From the NCBI RefSeq assembly GCF_000003815.2, contig NW_023365704.1, positions 54,353 to 98,921 of the forward strand: a stretch of DNA of 44,569 nt. Direction: 5' to 3'. The position numbers were made by a program, and so were the translations under genes. Shown piece after piece: positions 21,723-33,459 of this stretch (position 1 is the stretch's first letter; every line of letters begins with the position of its first letter). A model generated the notes under the pieces. It had not been told where the DNA came from, searched no databases, and saw nothing but the letters and a program-made list of their open reading frames with translations. Origin of the DNA: Branchiostoma floridae (Eukaryota > Chordata > Leptocardii > Amphioxiformes > Branchiostomatidae).

Positions 21723-22010
21723 TAAAGTGAGAACTTGCTAGCTACAGCTTTCCCTAGTCTGCGTTATACATTGTTGTACCTAAGGAAACAGGTCGGCAAA
21801 CACTAAATATACATCTACAAAGTCTAAAGTGAGAACTTGCTAGCTTAAGCTTTCCTTAGTCTGTGTTTTACATCGTTGTACCTAAAGAAACAGGTCGGTA
21901 CATGGCAAACACTTATCAAACGTCTGCAATATATAATTATAAAGTGAGAACATGATATCTTAAGCTTTCTCTAGTCTGTGTTTAACAGCATGGAACGTGT
22001 GGGGGGTAGG
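21723..22010. repeat. Three tandem units of about 110 bp
   Basis: Units begin near 21723, 21829 and 21940 with AAAGTGAGAAC(T/A)TG(C/A)TA(G/T)CT and share CTTTCC(T/C)TAGTCTG and TTGTACCTAA(A/G)GAAACAGG. The array lies just past the C-terminal end of the minus-strand LINE ORF at 22050-22499, so it may be that LINE's 3' UTR. Confidence 0.75.
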
Positions 22011-22049
22011 AATTGCTAATGGCGGTACAGAAAAGGTAATATTTAGCAT

Positions 22050-22499
22050 GTAGGATACATCTGTTCAATGTTTTATTGTTTTGCAGGAGGGGACAAGTGA
22101 CCATAAATGATATCATTGTTGGTAAGAACTGCGGGATGCTGATGTTGTTTTTTCCACCAGTCAGTGAACTATTTCCAGAAGTGCTTGGCTGTGTGGCATT
22201 CAGAGAATAGATGTACTATTGTCTGCCTTTCTTCACAATATGGGCATTGGTCGGATTCTTTTATTTTTACCTTTTTTTTAATATACATTTATTTAGTGGT
22301 CAGGTACCTAATATTTTTATGTATAATTTTGTACTGAAATTACTGCATTTTGGTTTCTTGTGAGCATATATAGGGTAGCATATAAAACTTTTTTATGTCT
22401 TCTTCATCCTGTAGATATCGAGTAATTTCTTCTTGCGTTACAGGTGGTTGCACTATTTTATTTACGAAGAGCCGATAACATTGCTTGCATTTGTAGGTG
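22050..22499 (-). pseudogene. L1/Tx1-like LINE ORF2 C-terminus, degraded
   Basis: The minus strand reads QEEITRYLQDEEDIKKFYML, then FQYKIIHKN and IKESDQCPYCEERQTIVHLF followed by SECHTAKHFW. Late FQYKIIHR and CxxC...HxxxxC blocks are characteristic of the C-terminal zinc-binding region of L1/Tx1-type ORF2 proteins. At least three in-frame stops occur. The gap at 22500-22599 truncates it upstream. Confidence 0.7.
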
Positions 22500-22599
22500 N
22501 NNNNNNNNNNNNNNNNNNNNNNNNNNNNNNNNNNNNNNNNNNNNNNNNNNNNNNNNNNNNNNNNNNNNNNNNNNNNNNNNNNNNNNNNNNNNNNNNNNN
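22500..22599. other. Assembly gap (100 N)
   Basis: A run of exactly 100 N, so the size is probably nominal. The two flanks belong to different LINE types on opposite strands. Confidence 0.99.
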
Positions 22600-22970
22600 C
22601 ACGCACAGGATACAAACCTTCATTAACACCTGTCTGAGAAGGATCTTTAAAATCAAGTGGTCAGACAGGATCAGCAACCTGGAGCTGTGGGATAGAGCAG
22701 GACAAAAACCAGTGATCAGTCAGATCCTCAAGAGAAAATGCTCCTGGATAGGACACACTCTCAGAAAGCCACCATCCAGCATTACACACCAGGCTCTGAC
22801 GTAGAACCCACCTGGCAAACGGAAGAGGGGAAGGCCCAAGAACAGTTGGAGAAGGGATACAGAGGAGGAGATGAAGAGTATCAGCGACAGCTGGAAAGAC
22901 CTGAGGAAGAAGGCCCAGAGGCGGGTGCAGTGTAGCCTCCATAGCAGGCTCTCTGAGGCAGCTTTTTTTG
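22600..22970 (+). pseudogene. RTE-like LINE C-terminal fragment
   Basis: The frame reads IQTFINTCLRRIFKIKWSDR, WIGHTLRKPPSSITHQALT, a stop (TAG at 22802-22804), then KRKRGRPKNSWRR and WKDLRKKAQRR. This is the well-known C-terminal tail of RTE/BovB-like reverse transcriptases, related to the end of the LINE at 499-3832 (WLGHVVRMS...GRRKRTS). The upstream part is lost in the gap. Confidence 0.75.
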
Positions 22971-22996
22971 GCTCATAATACACTTTTGCTGGCCAC

Positions 22997-23398
22997 TTCT
23001 TTTTGTACTTGGTCGCTGATTGTCGGCCGTCGCTGATTACTGGCCCCGTAGGGCCTGTATTGGAACGGCGAGTGAAAGGGAAATCAAAAAACAATTAGCC
23101 TTTCATCTGAAAGAACGTCGAACTGGTAAGTTTTCACTTCTGTATTCTTAAAAATCCGTTTGACCCCGAAACCGTTAGAGAATTGTCGGGCCAGTGCACA
23201 CGGAGGCGTGACAGCGCACTGTCCGGCGGAGATGCGTGTTGTTTATTAGCGGTCCACGCGGGAGGCAGGAAATTCGCACCTCCGAGTTAATCGCCCTAAT
23301 CGTTTTTTTTTATTTCCTTTGACTCGCCGTTCCAATGCAGGCTCTACGGGGCCAGTAATCAGCGACGGCCGGCAATCAGCGACCCAGTACAAAAAGAA
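22997..23398. mobile_element. MITE with TIRs of about 100 bp
   Basis: The left arm, from TTCTTTTTGTACTTGGTCGC at 22997, matches the reverse complement of the right arm ending at 23398 over about 100 bp. Shared words in both arms include CGGCCGTCGCTGATTACTGG, CCCCGTAG, and TTGGAACGGCGAGT. The central 200 bp is unique and has no ORF. It abuts the 3' end of the LINE fragment. Confidence 0.88.
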
Positions 23399-25189
23399 AA
23401 GAAAAATCACCAGTTGTCATGCCAGATCTCGGTATATTTGGCGTTGTTTGAATTGTTGAAACTTATATATGCCGTACTACTAATACCATAACTGCGTGTA
23501 AAAATCAGCGAAGCAGACCGATAGGATTAATACACATTGGTATATCTCTTTGGCTTGATATGGTTTGACTGAATATATGTACTTTGTATCAATTGGTGCA
23601 AAATTAATTGATATGTTTCTTTGAGTTTGTACTGCAAAATTTGACAGAATCTTGGTCACCTTTTTGGCTTTCAGTGCTATTTAAGTCGTCTGGGGTATCA
23701 ATTGATCTGACAATTTACAAGTATTGTCTTTAATGTTACAGATGTACGGCGAAATAGATATTATTTCATAATACATTTTTGTGGAGTGCCATGATTATCA
23801 ATAAATTTTTTAAAATATTGTTTATACTTTTATTATTGGAATCATAATACAGAGACAATTAACTGTGTACTATCTAATAGTAAATAGATGTAAATGTGGA
23901 CATAAGATAAAAGAAGAAAACTATTAGGATTAAATCGTATCTTATTTATATCCATGATTGTTCATAATTCGATTTTTGATTAAGATTCAACCAAATAATC
24001 AACTCGAATTAATAATGTCCTTGTTCTAAAGCACAGATTCAATTTGCCTGTTGTATGTTGGTCTGATTCTCAGTATAAATCCTTTCAGCTTTCTAGATAA
24101 GACGCCAAGAACGACTAACATCACACAAGAAACATATTGATAAGATAGTGATTATTTCTAACTATGACACATCAAATGATATCTTATGTCTACAAGTAAA
24201 AAAAAGCTTTTAAGACTGTACTGTCGATGGTTTATGGTGTGTTTTGGCTCGCAGACGCGAATTAGAACCCCCTCCCCCCTTTCCAGGGCCCCAGCCTGAT
24301 ATACAAGGCTCTACACAGGTGCGCTGTATGCAAACATTCCAAGGACATCAATAAGCTGACACCTCTCAAGTCTTTTTCTTGATAACAAAAGGTCTCATGG
24401 CAACAGAAATAAAGGGTGTCTTGACCTCTCGCTGAAAACTGTTCGCCTTCAACAAAACTTATAGATCAAAATCTCACCTGGTCAGGACTATCAACTGACC
24501 AAAGATTATATTCGACATCAATGTTCTGGTTACATATTGGCACTCAAATTTATTTTTTATTTGAAAATGGCCAGTTTGCGTTTGGCTTTTCTACAAGAAA
24601 TATAAGATATTTGCTGGCATGTGTAAGACGCATTGACATGTTATTTGGGTCATCAATCAAGATGAGGTACTCGAATGCCTCATAACAAAGATATGCTGTG
24701 GAGCGATGCTTGGTTGCAAGCGTACCCTTACAGACGACCCCGTCTTTAGAAGGACCTTGATCAAGTCGGTATGTTTGCTTGCAATATTTCAAAACACGAG
24801 CCGTAGTTTTTGTAACATCTACATTCCGACATTTCTGTATATTTAAAAGCCCTGTAGGTAGAATCATTCTGAAGCATCTTTTTTACTTTATTTCCTACAA
24901 ATTTGAAAATTAGATAGTTTTTTTTTAAAAATCATGATAGCATAACAATTAAAGAACTCAGATGACGCTTCTTGGTGAGGGAAAAACCTCCTTTTTCTTT
25001 ATTTTTGAAAATCCAACAACAAGTCTTGCTACCAATCAAAAAGTAATAAAATCAGTCCATATGTAGGTATACAAACTCAGCGCAATCATATAAAATATAA
25101 CGTGTCATTGACAAAAAGAACATGCAGAAGCAACCAGACTGAATACGCAGTCAGTATCCAGCCATTTTGTATTCTTTACCGTAGATATT
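23399..25189. other. Mostly featureless AT-rich DNA; one weak ORF
   Basis: The only notable frame is 24550-24867 on the minus strand (105 codons; TARVLKYCKQTYRLDQG, CYEAFEYLILIDDPNNMS). It has no known motif and no obvious splice context, so it is reported here rather than as a gene. The stretch 23400-24240 shows nothing supportable. Confidence 0.4.
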
Positions 25190-25560
25190 TTAGACAACAG
25201 ACACAGACAGGGTACTGTCTTCATACGTTCGAACTTTAGGAGATCCCTGATTCTCAGGATCAACACTAGTTCCTGTTGTTAACCCCCCACTGACGCTCCC
25301 ACTTTCTGATTGCATTCTGGCATAATCAAGCGTTTTAGACGTTTCCTGATTCTCAGGATCAACACTAGTTCCCGTTGCTAACCCCCCACTGACGCTCCCA
25401 CTTTCTGATTGCATATTGAAATAATCAAGCGTTTTAGACTTTTCATGATTATCAGAATGACCACTATCTGCTGGGGGTAACATACTGAAAAATCCTCCCA
25501 TTTCTGTATGTAGTTTACGGACCCTTTTGCAGTCGGCCTCGAGCTCTTCATTACTATGAT
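25190..25560 (-). CDS. Copy B exon 3 (C-terminal exon with 33-residue repeats)
   Basis: The acceptor TTTTCCTTAAAG is followed by AT, completing a codon with the phase-1 end of exon 2, so the frame joins cleanly (GWKLI-D-HSNEELEADCKRVR). The exon runs to TAA at 25190-25192. It encodes an acidic/basic helix-like stretch and then two near-identical 33-residue units (SKTLDYxxMQSESGSVSGG followed by LxTGTSVDPENQ), rich in Ser, Gly and Thr and probably disordered. No counterpart was seen next to copy A. The phase match and strong acceptor are the main support. Confidence 0.7.
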
Positions 25561-25614
25561 CTTTAAGGAAAAGAAAAAAAAATTAACGTCAGAATTACTT
25601 TAACATAAACGTAT

Positions 25615-26688
25615 AACGGGAGGGGCCCCGAGTTCGCCACTTTTTTCAATAAATCATCGTCTTCAAACGGAAGTTTAATGACCCTCTCTATGATTAGTGA
25701 ATACATCGGCATATCTTATGTCTGACTTTTTTTTCCACGCGTTACCATGGTGATTGATCGAACATAGAGGTCAAGGGTCAATCAGCAACTTTCCGACGTA
25801 AGACGTATTTTCTATGGGTGTACCCTGAGTTCGCTACTTTTACAATTGGTCAGAAATCGTTAAAAAGAACCATTGAAAATGTTTTTAAGGTATTGAATTC
25901 TTTTCTATGACTTACCACTTTCCTGTTACGGGGATGGAAAGCAATGCTTTGCAGCACATCGGAATGAAACACGCAAGTTATGTAGACATATTGAAGTACG
26001 TCTTCTACGACCACGTGGTAACGTTCTCCGCAGAACGCGGTCACTCGGGGTCATCCGCATCTCGAGAAGCATTTGCAAACCTTCGTAATCTTTATGTTGT
26101 GTGATAGACGTCTGTACAACATTTGTTGATAAGGAGGATAATATATATAAGTTTCGAGAGCCTTTGGATTGAAGTCGTTGTGCAATTTGAAAGAAACAAA
26201 ATGCGCCGCACGTCCGCGGGGAACCGAGTCGGCACGTTCGATACCATCATACCGCGGCCACGTTTATTCGTTCTTTGACGAGACTCGTTATGTTTGTCCG
26301 CTGCTGATTACTTTATACTGAAGCTATTGTTCCTTTCTTGACATGAATGGAGTGCTCTAGATTACAAACGTATTCAGGCAACAAAAAAATCCCGACAACT
26401 ACCGCTGAGTATCACATCGCACGAAGTAGCGCGTTTAGTATTTGGAGACAGTCACTGTCACCAGGCACCCGCCCAGACGCGCGCTCTGTGCCGCACGTCC
26501 TACTTTCCATTTTCTTCTGCATAGATCGTCACTTCTGTAGATATGAAGACGCTTGTGTATGCATATTGTTCTTTGGTGTTCCATGTTAAGATTAACCACA
26601 AAAGTAATATCAGAATATTTCCTGTCCAGTGAAGAAAATTTTAAAAAGTTAAAGTGGCGAACTCATGGTACAGTGGCGAACTCCCGTT
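25615..26688. mobile_element. TIR element in intron 2 of copy B
   Basis: AACGGGAG then GAGTTCGCCACTTTT at the left (25615-25650) mirrors AAAGTGGCGAACTC and GTGGCGAACTCCCGTT at the right (26651-26688). A further GAGTTCGCTACTTTT occurs internally at about 25829. Internal ORFs are short (25907-26104 plus, including GMESNALQHIGMKHASYVD; 26347-26589 plus) and not recognised. It lies between exon 3 (25560) and exon 2 (26994) of copy B. Confidence 0.6.
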
Positions 26689-26993
26689 AAATCCATAAGT
26701 ATGCTGATGTTTGCCTTCAAAAATAACAAACGATCTACCTGTTGGAGACAGGTAAAAATCAAACACTAGACCAGAACAAGCCATATATTAGGAAGAACGT
26801 TTAATTCCATTTCTTAATTTAATCTTAAAGACGGGGTGGCCAGTCAATAAAGTATGCTGATCTTAATTGATTCCTAGTTGTGACGAAAAATATATACAAT
26901 CACTATGTATGTATTTTTCAAATGGGATAAATTGATAGAACAGGAATGTAGACGCAGCGCACAGATGTAAATTGATGTAACCGAAAAACTTAC

Positions 26994-27039
26994 CGATCAA
27001 CTTCCATCCAAAGTCTTCATCGACTTCAGTTGTCATGTC
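26994..27039 (-). CDS. Copy B exon 2 (46 nt micro-exon)
   Basis: Acceptor TTTGCAG, donor GTAAGT; the exon encodes DMTTEVDEDFGWKLI plus one base. It joins exon 1 in phase 0 and exon 3 (25190-25560) in phase 1. It is the counterpart of 398-443. Confidence 0.8.
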
Positions 27040-27333
27040 CTGCAAAGTGGTAAAATCTCGAAATGAAACATGTACAGATTTCTTAAGCACAAATTTTAAA
27101 ATAAAAGTCCTAAGGTCTACATTAAAAGAAATATTGCTGTAAAGATTGCAAGACCTGTACAGTCCAAGTGCTACTTGAGGTCTTTGTCAGAACTAAAAAA
27201 AATCATAGGTCATCAGGAATTAGAAATTGAAATTCTAAAAAAATGTATCTTATTTGTGGTAAAAATTGGCCACATACAGTTGTGTTCTACCCAACTTTGC
27301 ATGGATAAAGGCCAATGCTGAAATAATACTTAC

Positions 27334-27909
27334 ATCATATACTTCATCATCCACAGTGCCAGCAGCACATGCCAAACTCTCCTTATCGTTCGGGCGTACT
27401 TTGTAGTAGTCGAAGAATTCTGGCTCTTTCTTACAGCCCTGTTGGGCAAATTCCGTGAGGTTATCGGCCGCGATGTAGACTATTTCATCTTCGTCCATGT
27501 ACACCCTGCCGCTTTGTGTCCCCACCATGATCAGGACGCATCCATTGAGTACTCCTATGACTTTTAGGTTTTCTGGTGGGTTTACATACTCATTGCCACA
27601 CTCCCACAGTCTGAACTGCGCCCTTTCGTTTAGCTCTCCCTCACATGGAGTGAAAATCTCTCCGTCTAAACCCAGGGAAATGGGAGTGCTGTCGTAGGTT
27701 TGGACGAACACTTGTAAGTTTTGTGGGTCTGTGTAGTCCAAACTTGCCAATTCTCTTCTGAGCCTGTCTTCTTTCTTTCTCTGGATGCGTGAACTTCTCT
27801 TCATTCCATTAGGGGAAGACTGTTCCACCTTTCTTTTACCTGATTGTACTTCCATCGTCACCAGTTGGCCAGTAGTTGACAGTTCTTCGGTCCCGATATG
27901 ACTAAACAC
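27334..27909 (-). CDS. Copy B exon 1: SUKH (SMI1/KNR4)-like protein
   Basis: This exon gives 192 codons from ATG at 27909, or fewer from the downstream MEVQSGK that both copies share, to the donor GAT|GTAAGTATT. It has the same architecture as copy A: a basic segment (KRKVEQSSPNGMKRSSRIQR), then LWECGN, PPENLKVIGVLNG, MVGTQSGRVYMDEDE and AADNLTEFAQQG. With exons 2 and 3 it gives a protein of about 330 residues. Differences from copy A are mostly conservative, suggesting the frame is under constraint in both. The SUKH assignment is by pattern and uncertain; the coding call is firm. Confidence 0.8.
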
Positions 27910-28580
27910 TACTGTTGCTTCTACTACGTTTTAAAGAATAGAAGAGGCACTCGGTTCAGTAGTACGCAGTTGTAATATTCCAAATTGGTCTGCTCCTCCA
28001 ACCTCTCACTGTTATTGCTGACCAGCAGTAGTAGAAGTATTCGTCGGTAAGCTGACAACAGCTTATAATGTTTCGAACGTTTCTTCCGTCTGGCCCACTG
28101 TTAGTGGGAAGGTAGCCTGTGTTTACACAAGCTCTCTCGCCGGCTGGGCTTAATGACCCCCTCCCCCCGAGAGGGTGGCGGCAATTGTAGGGCCGGCCGC
28201 TAGGGGCTTGATTTTAGTCAGGCTAGTGGGAAGGTAGTCCTGCAATACTAGTGGTCGCCTCACGTTTGATAGTTTTAATGGCGACAGCACCGAAAATCCT
28301 TTTGACTAGAAGAAAAATATTTAGACGTTTATTTTATATAAAAACAAGGCCGGGGCAGGGAGCTTTTAGGTGCGACACAAATATGGCGACCGTGAGGTAA
28401 AGAAAACAGGCAACATTGTAACGCAATATCACCTTTTAAATCAATTGTGTCACGTCAAAAGAAGGTCATGTGACCGGTACCGTTCCAAACATGCGATGAT
28501 TGGTCGTGGTTGTCGTAGATTCCTACAGAGATTACTTTTCAGACTTCGTTCAAGGAAATGTCGGACTTCGCTGACTTAGA
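27910..28580. promoter_or_regulatory. Copy B upstream region, homologous to that of copy A
   Basis: Blocks at 27940-28110, 28320-28390 and 28465-28530 align with 4610-4790, 4815-4880 and 4955-5030 upstream of copy A, so the duplication included the promoter. Unlike copy A, no divergent gene corresponding to the one at 5181 follows. Confidence 0.6.
28116..28223 (+). mobile_element. 108 bp insertion with 14 bp target duplication
   Basis: TAGTGGGAAGGTAG is present at 28102-28115 and again at 28224-28237, bracketing a GC-rich 108 bp segment that is absent from the homologous site upstream of copy A (near 4772-4779). The insert ends GGGGCTTGATTTTAGTCAGGC-like. A 14 bp duplication is typical of target-primed retrotransposition, so this is probably a 5'-truncated LINE or SINE end. 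Confidence 0.7.
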
Positions 28581-29929
28581 GACAAAACAATTAAAAATAA
28601 AATAGATTCTAGTTTGAAGCACAGATTTATATATATGTTCTAACCTCACTGTGACCTTGATTTCAATCTGTCTTTAGACATATACAATTGTTAAGAATCC
28701 AGTCTATATTATGACATATACATAGCTAGACTAATCTCAAAGCCCTGCCCACCTCTATGAAAATTCAATGTAAGTAGAGATAAAAGACCTGCATAATTTC
28801 AGTGTGTAATAATAATTTGGAGAGCCAATTGACCTGAACTCATTTACACTCATTTACACTCACTCACAGATGTAGAAATTTGGTTTCTAGCACGTGTGAT
28901 TTTCTCTGGATCTAAATTTCTGCAAAGACTTTATCTTGAATAAACCATATTTAGTTTAGAAAGTAACAAAACGTCCATTCCCACTCATATATTTTGATAC
29001 AACTTGAAGTTGTGAAGTAAACTTTGCGACATTATATCGACAATTGGTCACTCGTTATAAAATGCCCCTAAACTCTTGCTAAAACACCAGAATCGTTCAA
29101 CTCTGTGTCATTGAATCTGTTTTGTTCTTTGGGTGGTGTCGACACTTGTTTACGTGGTAACAAAGGCCGCTGTGCGCTACCGCCACCCCAAAAAGTAAAT
29201 CCTTCATATGAAAACAATATTTCGCAGCTGATCATGAATGATACGCACATTTCTATGAGCAATCTTAAACAAAATTTGAACACAGCTCTTTGTTTACTAG
29301 ACCATTCATATTATCGAAAAATGAATTCAAAATATCTAGTGTGGCGGATGGATTGTACATCCAAACTGTGAGTAGGCCTTCGCAATGGCGTCAGGTCGCT
29401 TCAGACCTTTGAACTTTCCCTTCTCCCAAAAAAATGTTTGCGGACAAGTTATTTTACGTGTTTATTTTATGATTCCTATAGTTCCCTGAGGCCTAAACTA
29501 AGAATCAAGATTGCTATGAATGCGGTGAAGTTTATTTTGAGAACATTGATAAACAAATTGCAATCTGTGTGCCACAGAAAGTTGTCGACGAAGGTCACAA
29601 AAATGAACTTCGTAACGATTCTTTACTCCAAAGTTCGGCGTGTGGCGCACATAGCATTGAGCCGGTCTGGTAGCTAGTCTGAACGCGATCACCATGAACA
29701 TGCCGATGAAGCTACAACAAGCAGTCAGGGCTGTGAACGCAGACGACGATGTTAGGTTTGTTGTTGTAGTTATTTTTGGCGAAGACCTAGGGGCGAGGCC
29801 GTTGGCTTTCTGTCACAAACCAAGGTTGTTGCAGTACTGCGCCAAGGGGACGTGTCCAAAGATAATAATACCATTATTTCTGAAGCAAACACTGCCTGAA
29901 AAGCTTCATTTCCAGGATGGAAACTGACT
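28581..29929. other. No gene recognised
   Basis: ORFs at 29105-29371, 29438-29677 and 29694-29927 (plus) lack recognisable motifs. The short start MNMPMKLQQAVRAVNADDDV (29694) followed by a possible donor (TTAG|GTTTGT) might be a first exon, but nothing downstream supports it. Confidence 0.35.
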
Positions 29930-30235
29930 TACACAGTCCTGGAAATTAAACATGTCCTTCAAAATCCGGAGGTTTCATGCCTGCAAACGAGACGTGTACA
30001 GTCCTTTACATGTCCTAGAATCTCGCGGAAACGAACCATTTCTGTGTGCAGGACGTGTAAAGGGCTTGAAATACCCTTACAGATTCCCTTGAAACAACCT
30101 TACACAACAGGACATGAGCCGTGTGTTGCATTGTGTGTTGGCGGAATATGCATACATTAGCGGCCAATTACCACCTAATTATCTTTCCCCGGTCTGCCTC
30201 ACCCAGTCATGGAAAGTGGCGTCGAGAGATCTGAC
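29930..30235. repeat. Dispersed repeat, inverted relative of 9960-10350
   Basis: It contains CATTAGCGGCCAATTACCAC then CTAATTATCTTTCCCCGG, which is the reverse complement of the block at 10037-10075. Upstream are repeated GGACATGT/ACATGTCC and CTTACAC/GTGTAAG words, which also occur at 31660-31810 on the other side of the gap, so these may be two ends of one element. Confidence 0.45.
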
Positions 30236-30690
30236 GCCCTTCCCCCTTCCCCCCCTTCTGGATTTTGCCCCCCTCCCCATTTATTCGGCAGTTTCTTGCT
30301 CGCATTTCTTATTCTGTAATAGCACCATATATTTATTCAAATTGAAACAAGACAATTTTTATTAGTGTTTGTTCGTGTGTATGATAGGTTGAAGTCGCGA
30401 GTGCCTTTTGTATGTCATAGAATGCCGGCTGGTCTCTTGTTGTCTTCTAGTCTTCGTAGGCTACTAGTATGCACTTCTTGACGGCATGCAGGGTAGTACA
30501 TAGACTCCCTTGCAGTCTTTGGAACGGGGCTGGGGTTTTTTTTTGGGGGGGGGGGGGGCGTTGGTCCGCGACTTTCAACGTTGACTATGTTCCCTTGGGC
30601 CGGGAAAGGGATTTTGCATTGTAAACGGAACTTACTTTTTGGAACCGATTTAAGGTGCTCACAAGTTCTTCCTAGGGCCGAAAAAAAAAT

Positions 30691-30994
30691 NNNNNNNNNN
30701 NNNNNNNNNNNNNNNNNNNNNNNNNNNNNNNNNNNNNNNNNNNNNNNNNNNNNNNNNNNNNNNNNNNNNNNNNNNNNNNNNNNNNNNNNNNNNNNNNNNN
30801 NNNNNNNNNNNNNNNNNNNNNNNNNNNNNNNNNNNNNNNNNNNNNNNNNNNNNNNNNNNNNNNNNNNNNNNNNNNNNNNNNNNNNNNNNNNNNNNNNNNN
30901 NNNNNNNNNNNNNNNNNNNNNNNNNNNNNNNNNNNNNNNNNNNNNNNNNNNNNNNNNNNNNNNNNNNNNNNNNNNNNNNNNNNNNNNNNNNNNN
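30691..30994. other. Assembly gap (304 N)
   Basis: A run of 304 N. It is preceded by a poly-T/poly-G run (about 30538-30558) and an A9 run, likely hard to sequence. Confidence 0.99.
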
Positions 30995-31810
30995 ACAGTG
31001 TGAGTGTAAATGTAAAGAGAAAATAGATGACCTTCATGACTGCTGGTGTTGTGGGCTTTGTCTGCGCTAGACAATGCAATACACATCCGGCTAACGAACT
31101 GCTGTTTATGTAATGAAAATGACGAGTTTGTTTAGCAAGGGAAGTTGAAACCTCCTTGTTTAAGACATACTTTCCTATTTATAAGCCAAGATCTATCCCT
31201 AGCATTTATTTCTTTCCGACATGTAGAAATGAATATGAATGGCCCGTTCAATACGCGCCGACCGTAGGATTTCCAAATAAGTTGGAAATATCGGGCCAAA
31301 CAAATCACAGCTTCATTAATTATGATTGTTTTTTTTTAGTATTTTGTAGACCTTTCTTTCTGACCTTGATTGTATTCCTAAAAATGTGGATGTCGTTTCT
31401 TTTTATAGTTGTATTTTGTTCCACTTTGTTCTGTCAGACGATGTCACGGGTAGACATACCAACCATTCAATACCCCCCGACACTCCCCCTTATTTTGTGT
31501 TTAAAATGTAAACCTCATTGCTTATTAATTGTCCAAGCATAGCCTATGCTGGGTTGCAGGGGTAGTAGTTGCCGTAACAGTAAACCTGCGAATCAAGCTT
31601 GGCTTTGAGAATAGGCGCCGCCAAGCCTTTGTCTGCCTATTTCCCCTACACGTCTGGTGTAAGGGTCCTAGAAATTCCTGTACAAGCGCGAGTCCAGGTA
31701 TGTAAGAGAAAAACAAGGACATTACACGCCGAACCAGGAAAGTCATGTACACAGCCAGGACACAGAACATTTCACAGGTGTGTAAGTCCCTTGAAACACC
31801 TGGAAATTAT

Positions 31811-33174
31811 TGATTTCGTGCAGTGAAAGTAAAATGACAGTTTTCCATCCAAACCACAAATTCTATTGATCTCTACACTTAGTTTTACTGTATTATCGTT
31901 GAATACAACGTCTTTTTAATGAGAATTTTGTTTTTATCAATATAGTACTTGTTATACTTCTTGTGCATCTGTGCACTGCATGGCAAACATAAAACGATTC
32001 CAGTATCCTTCGATTTTTACTATTATGATTTTTTTTAATCATAAATCTCCAAAACAAGGTGAGATTTTTCATGATCCTACATTCAAAGGTTGAACATCAG
32101 AACTGTCTGTGTAGGCAAGTGCGTCACAAAACTGGTTCTCAGCCAATGAACAGGATATCCTTGCAAAGTTTTCCAATGATATATAATGCAATGTCATTGT
32201 ATTAAAGGAGATGTGATCGACCCAAATTATATCAGTCCATTCATGACGAAACAGTTACTAATTACAATTCTTTTTTCTTTAGTTAGACTTGATTAGAGGG
32301 AACACATGCCGAAACTGCAATTATGTTTACAATGTAGGACGCGTTTCTGGTCAGTAATGTATGGCCGAGCCAATATTATTTGATGGTTCCTGGATATGAA
32401 GAAAAACGTCTTTGCATGCGTTTGTATCTTGATACACACACATTTTTTTGTATCTTGATATACACATTTTTTTTTCTTCTTTTTAGTTACCGTAGTCATA
32501 TTCAAGTTTTCCTCCTAGTCCTCCTTGCTAATAGGAACAGAGGAAGTGAATTGGTCTGGCCTAACATAATGGATTAAAAGTCATCTACATGATGCACTAT
32601 ACATTCAACACCAAAAGATATGACGACAACACTGCAAATATAAAGTACTTATACAACATGAACATATTTCCTGTGACAAGAACGTTGGCAATGAAATGTG
32701 ACATTGTAGAATGGACCTATATATGCGAGAACAATTTCAGAATGACAACATAATGCACATTTGATAAAATTCTTATCAATCTTAACAATAAATGGGTTCA
32801 TGATTCCAACAGCAAATGCACACTTGTGGATACTATGTAAGTATGTCAAAGTTGAAGCATCTGTACACAATGCACATGAGTATTAAGCATGGCCTAGACA
32901 TGAACTGTTATGGAAATTTAGGGGCCTTCACCTCTGACCTCACACATGTACAGTTACAACCATGAACCAGCCTATTGGAGACTGATTATTATTAATAGAT
33001 TAACCTACAATCTATGATCAACACTTGTGCTAAAAGGACTGTAAAAAATCTACATGTATCTGAGAATAAGGCAGGACTGGCAATTCATATTGTCCTTAAA
33101 CAAACATATACATATGGCAACATTTGGCATTCCAGTCCTTAATTTATATAAATTTCAGTGTAGAACTAGAAGAT
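31811..33174. other. No gene recognised
   Basis: AT-rich, with ORFs shorter than 75 codons and no motif support. The CACACATTTTTTTGTATCTTGATA-type phrase is duplicated at 32435-32475. Confidence 0.5.
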
Positions 33175-33184
33175 GTATTACCAC
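33175..33184. repeat. Left 10 bp target duplication of the outer transposon
   Basis: GTATTACCAC immediately before the GGGTAAGG terminus; an identical copy at 35979-35988 follows the CCTTACCC terminus. Confidence 0.9.
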
Positions 33185-33459
33185 GGGTAAGGTGAAAGAG
33201 CGGTACCCGTTTAGCGGTACCCGTATATGTATACCAGTACACCCCCTTGTGCGGCCCCACTAATCCTTCGTGCACCAGGAAGTGCGCCGCCTGGCGTAAT
33301 ACTCAGGAACGCCACATTTACACACAAACACTCGCATACTGTATCAATGAAGGATCGCAGAAACATCACTTGTAACTTACGTCCCTCATTTAAGTTCGAT
33401 GCTTGTAGAGTACTAGCACACATTCTAGCGTTTCATAGACGGCGTCCTCGCAGTCTAAC

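Noticed and set aside
30415-31086. Long ORFs across the 304-N gap
   Set aside because: The openness comes from undetermined bases.
31156-31542. 128-codon ORF with hydrophobic stretch
   Set aside because: Composition reflects T-rich DNA; no start, splice or homology support.
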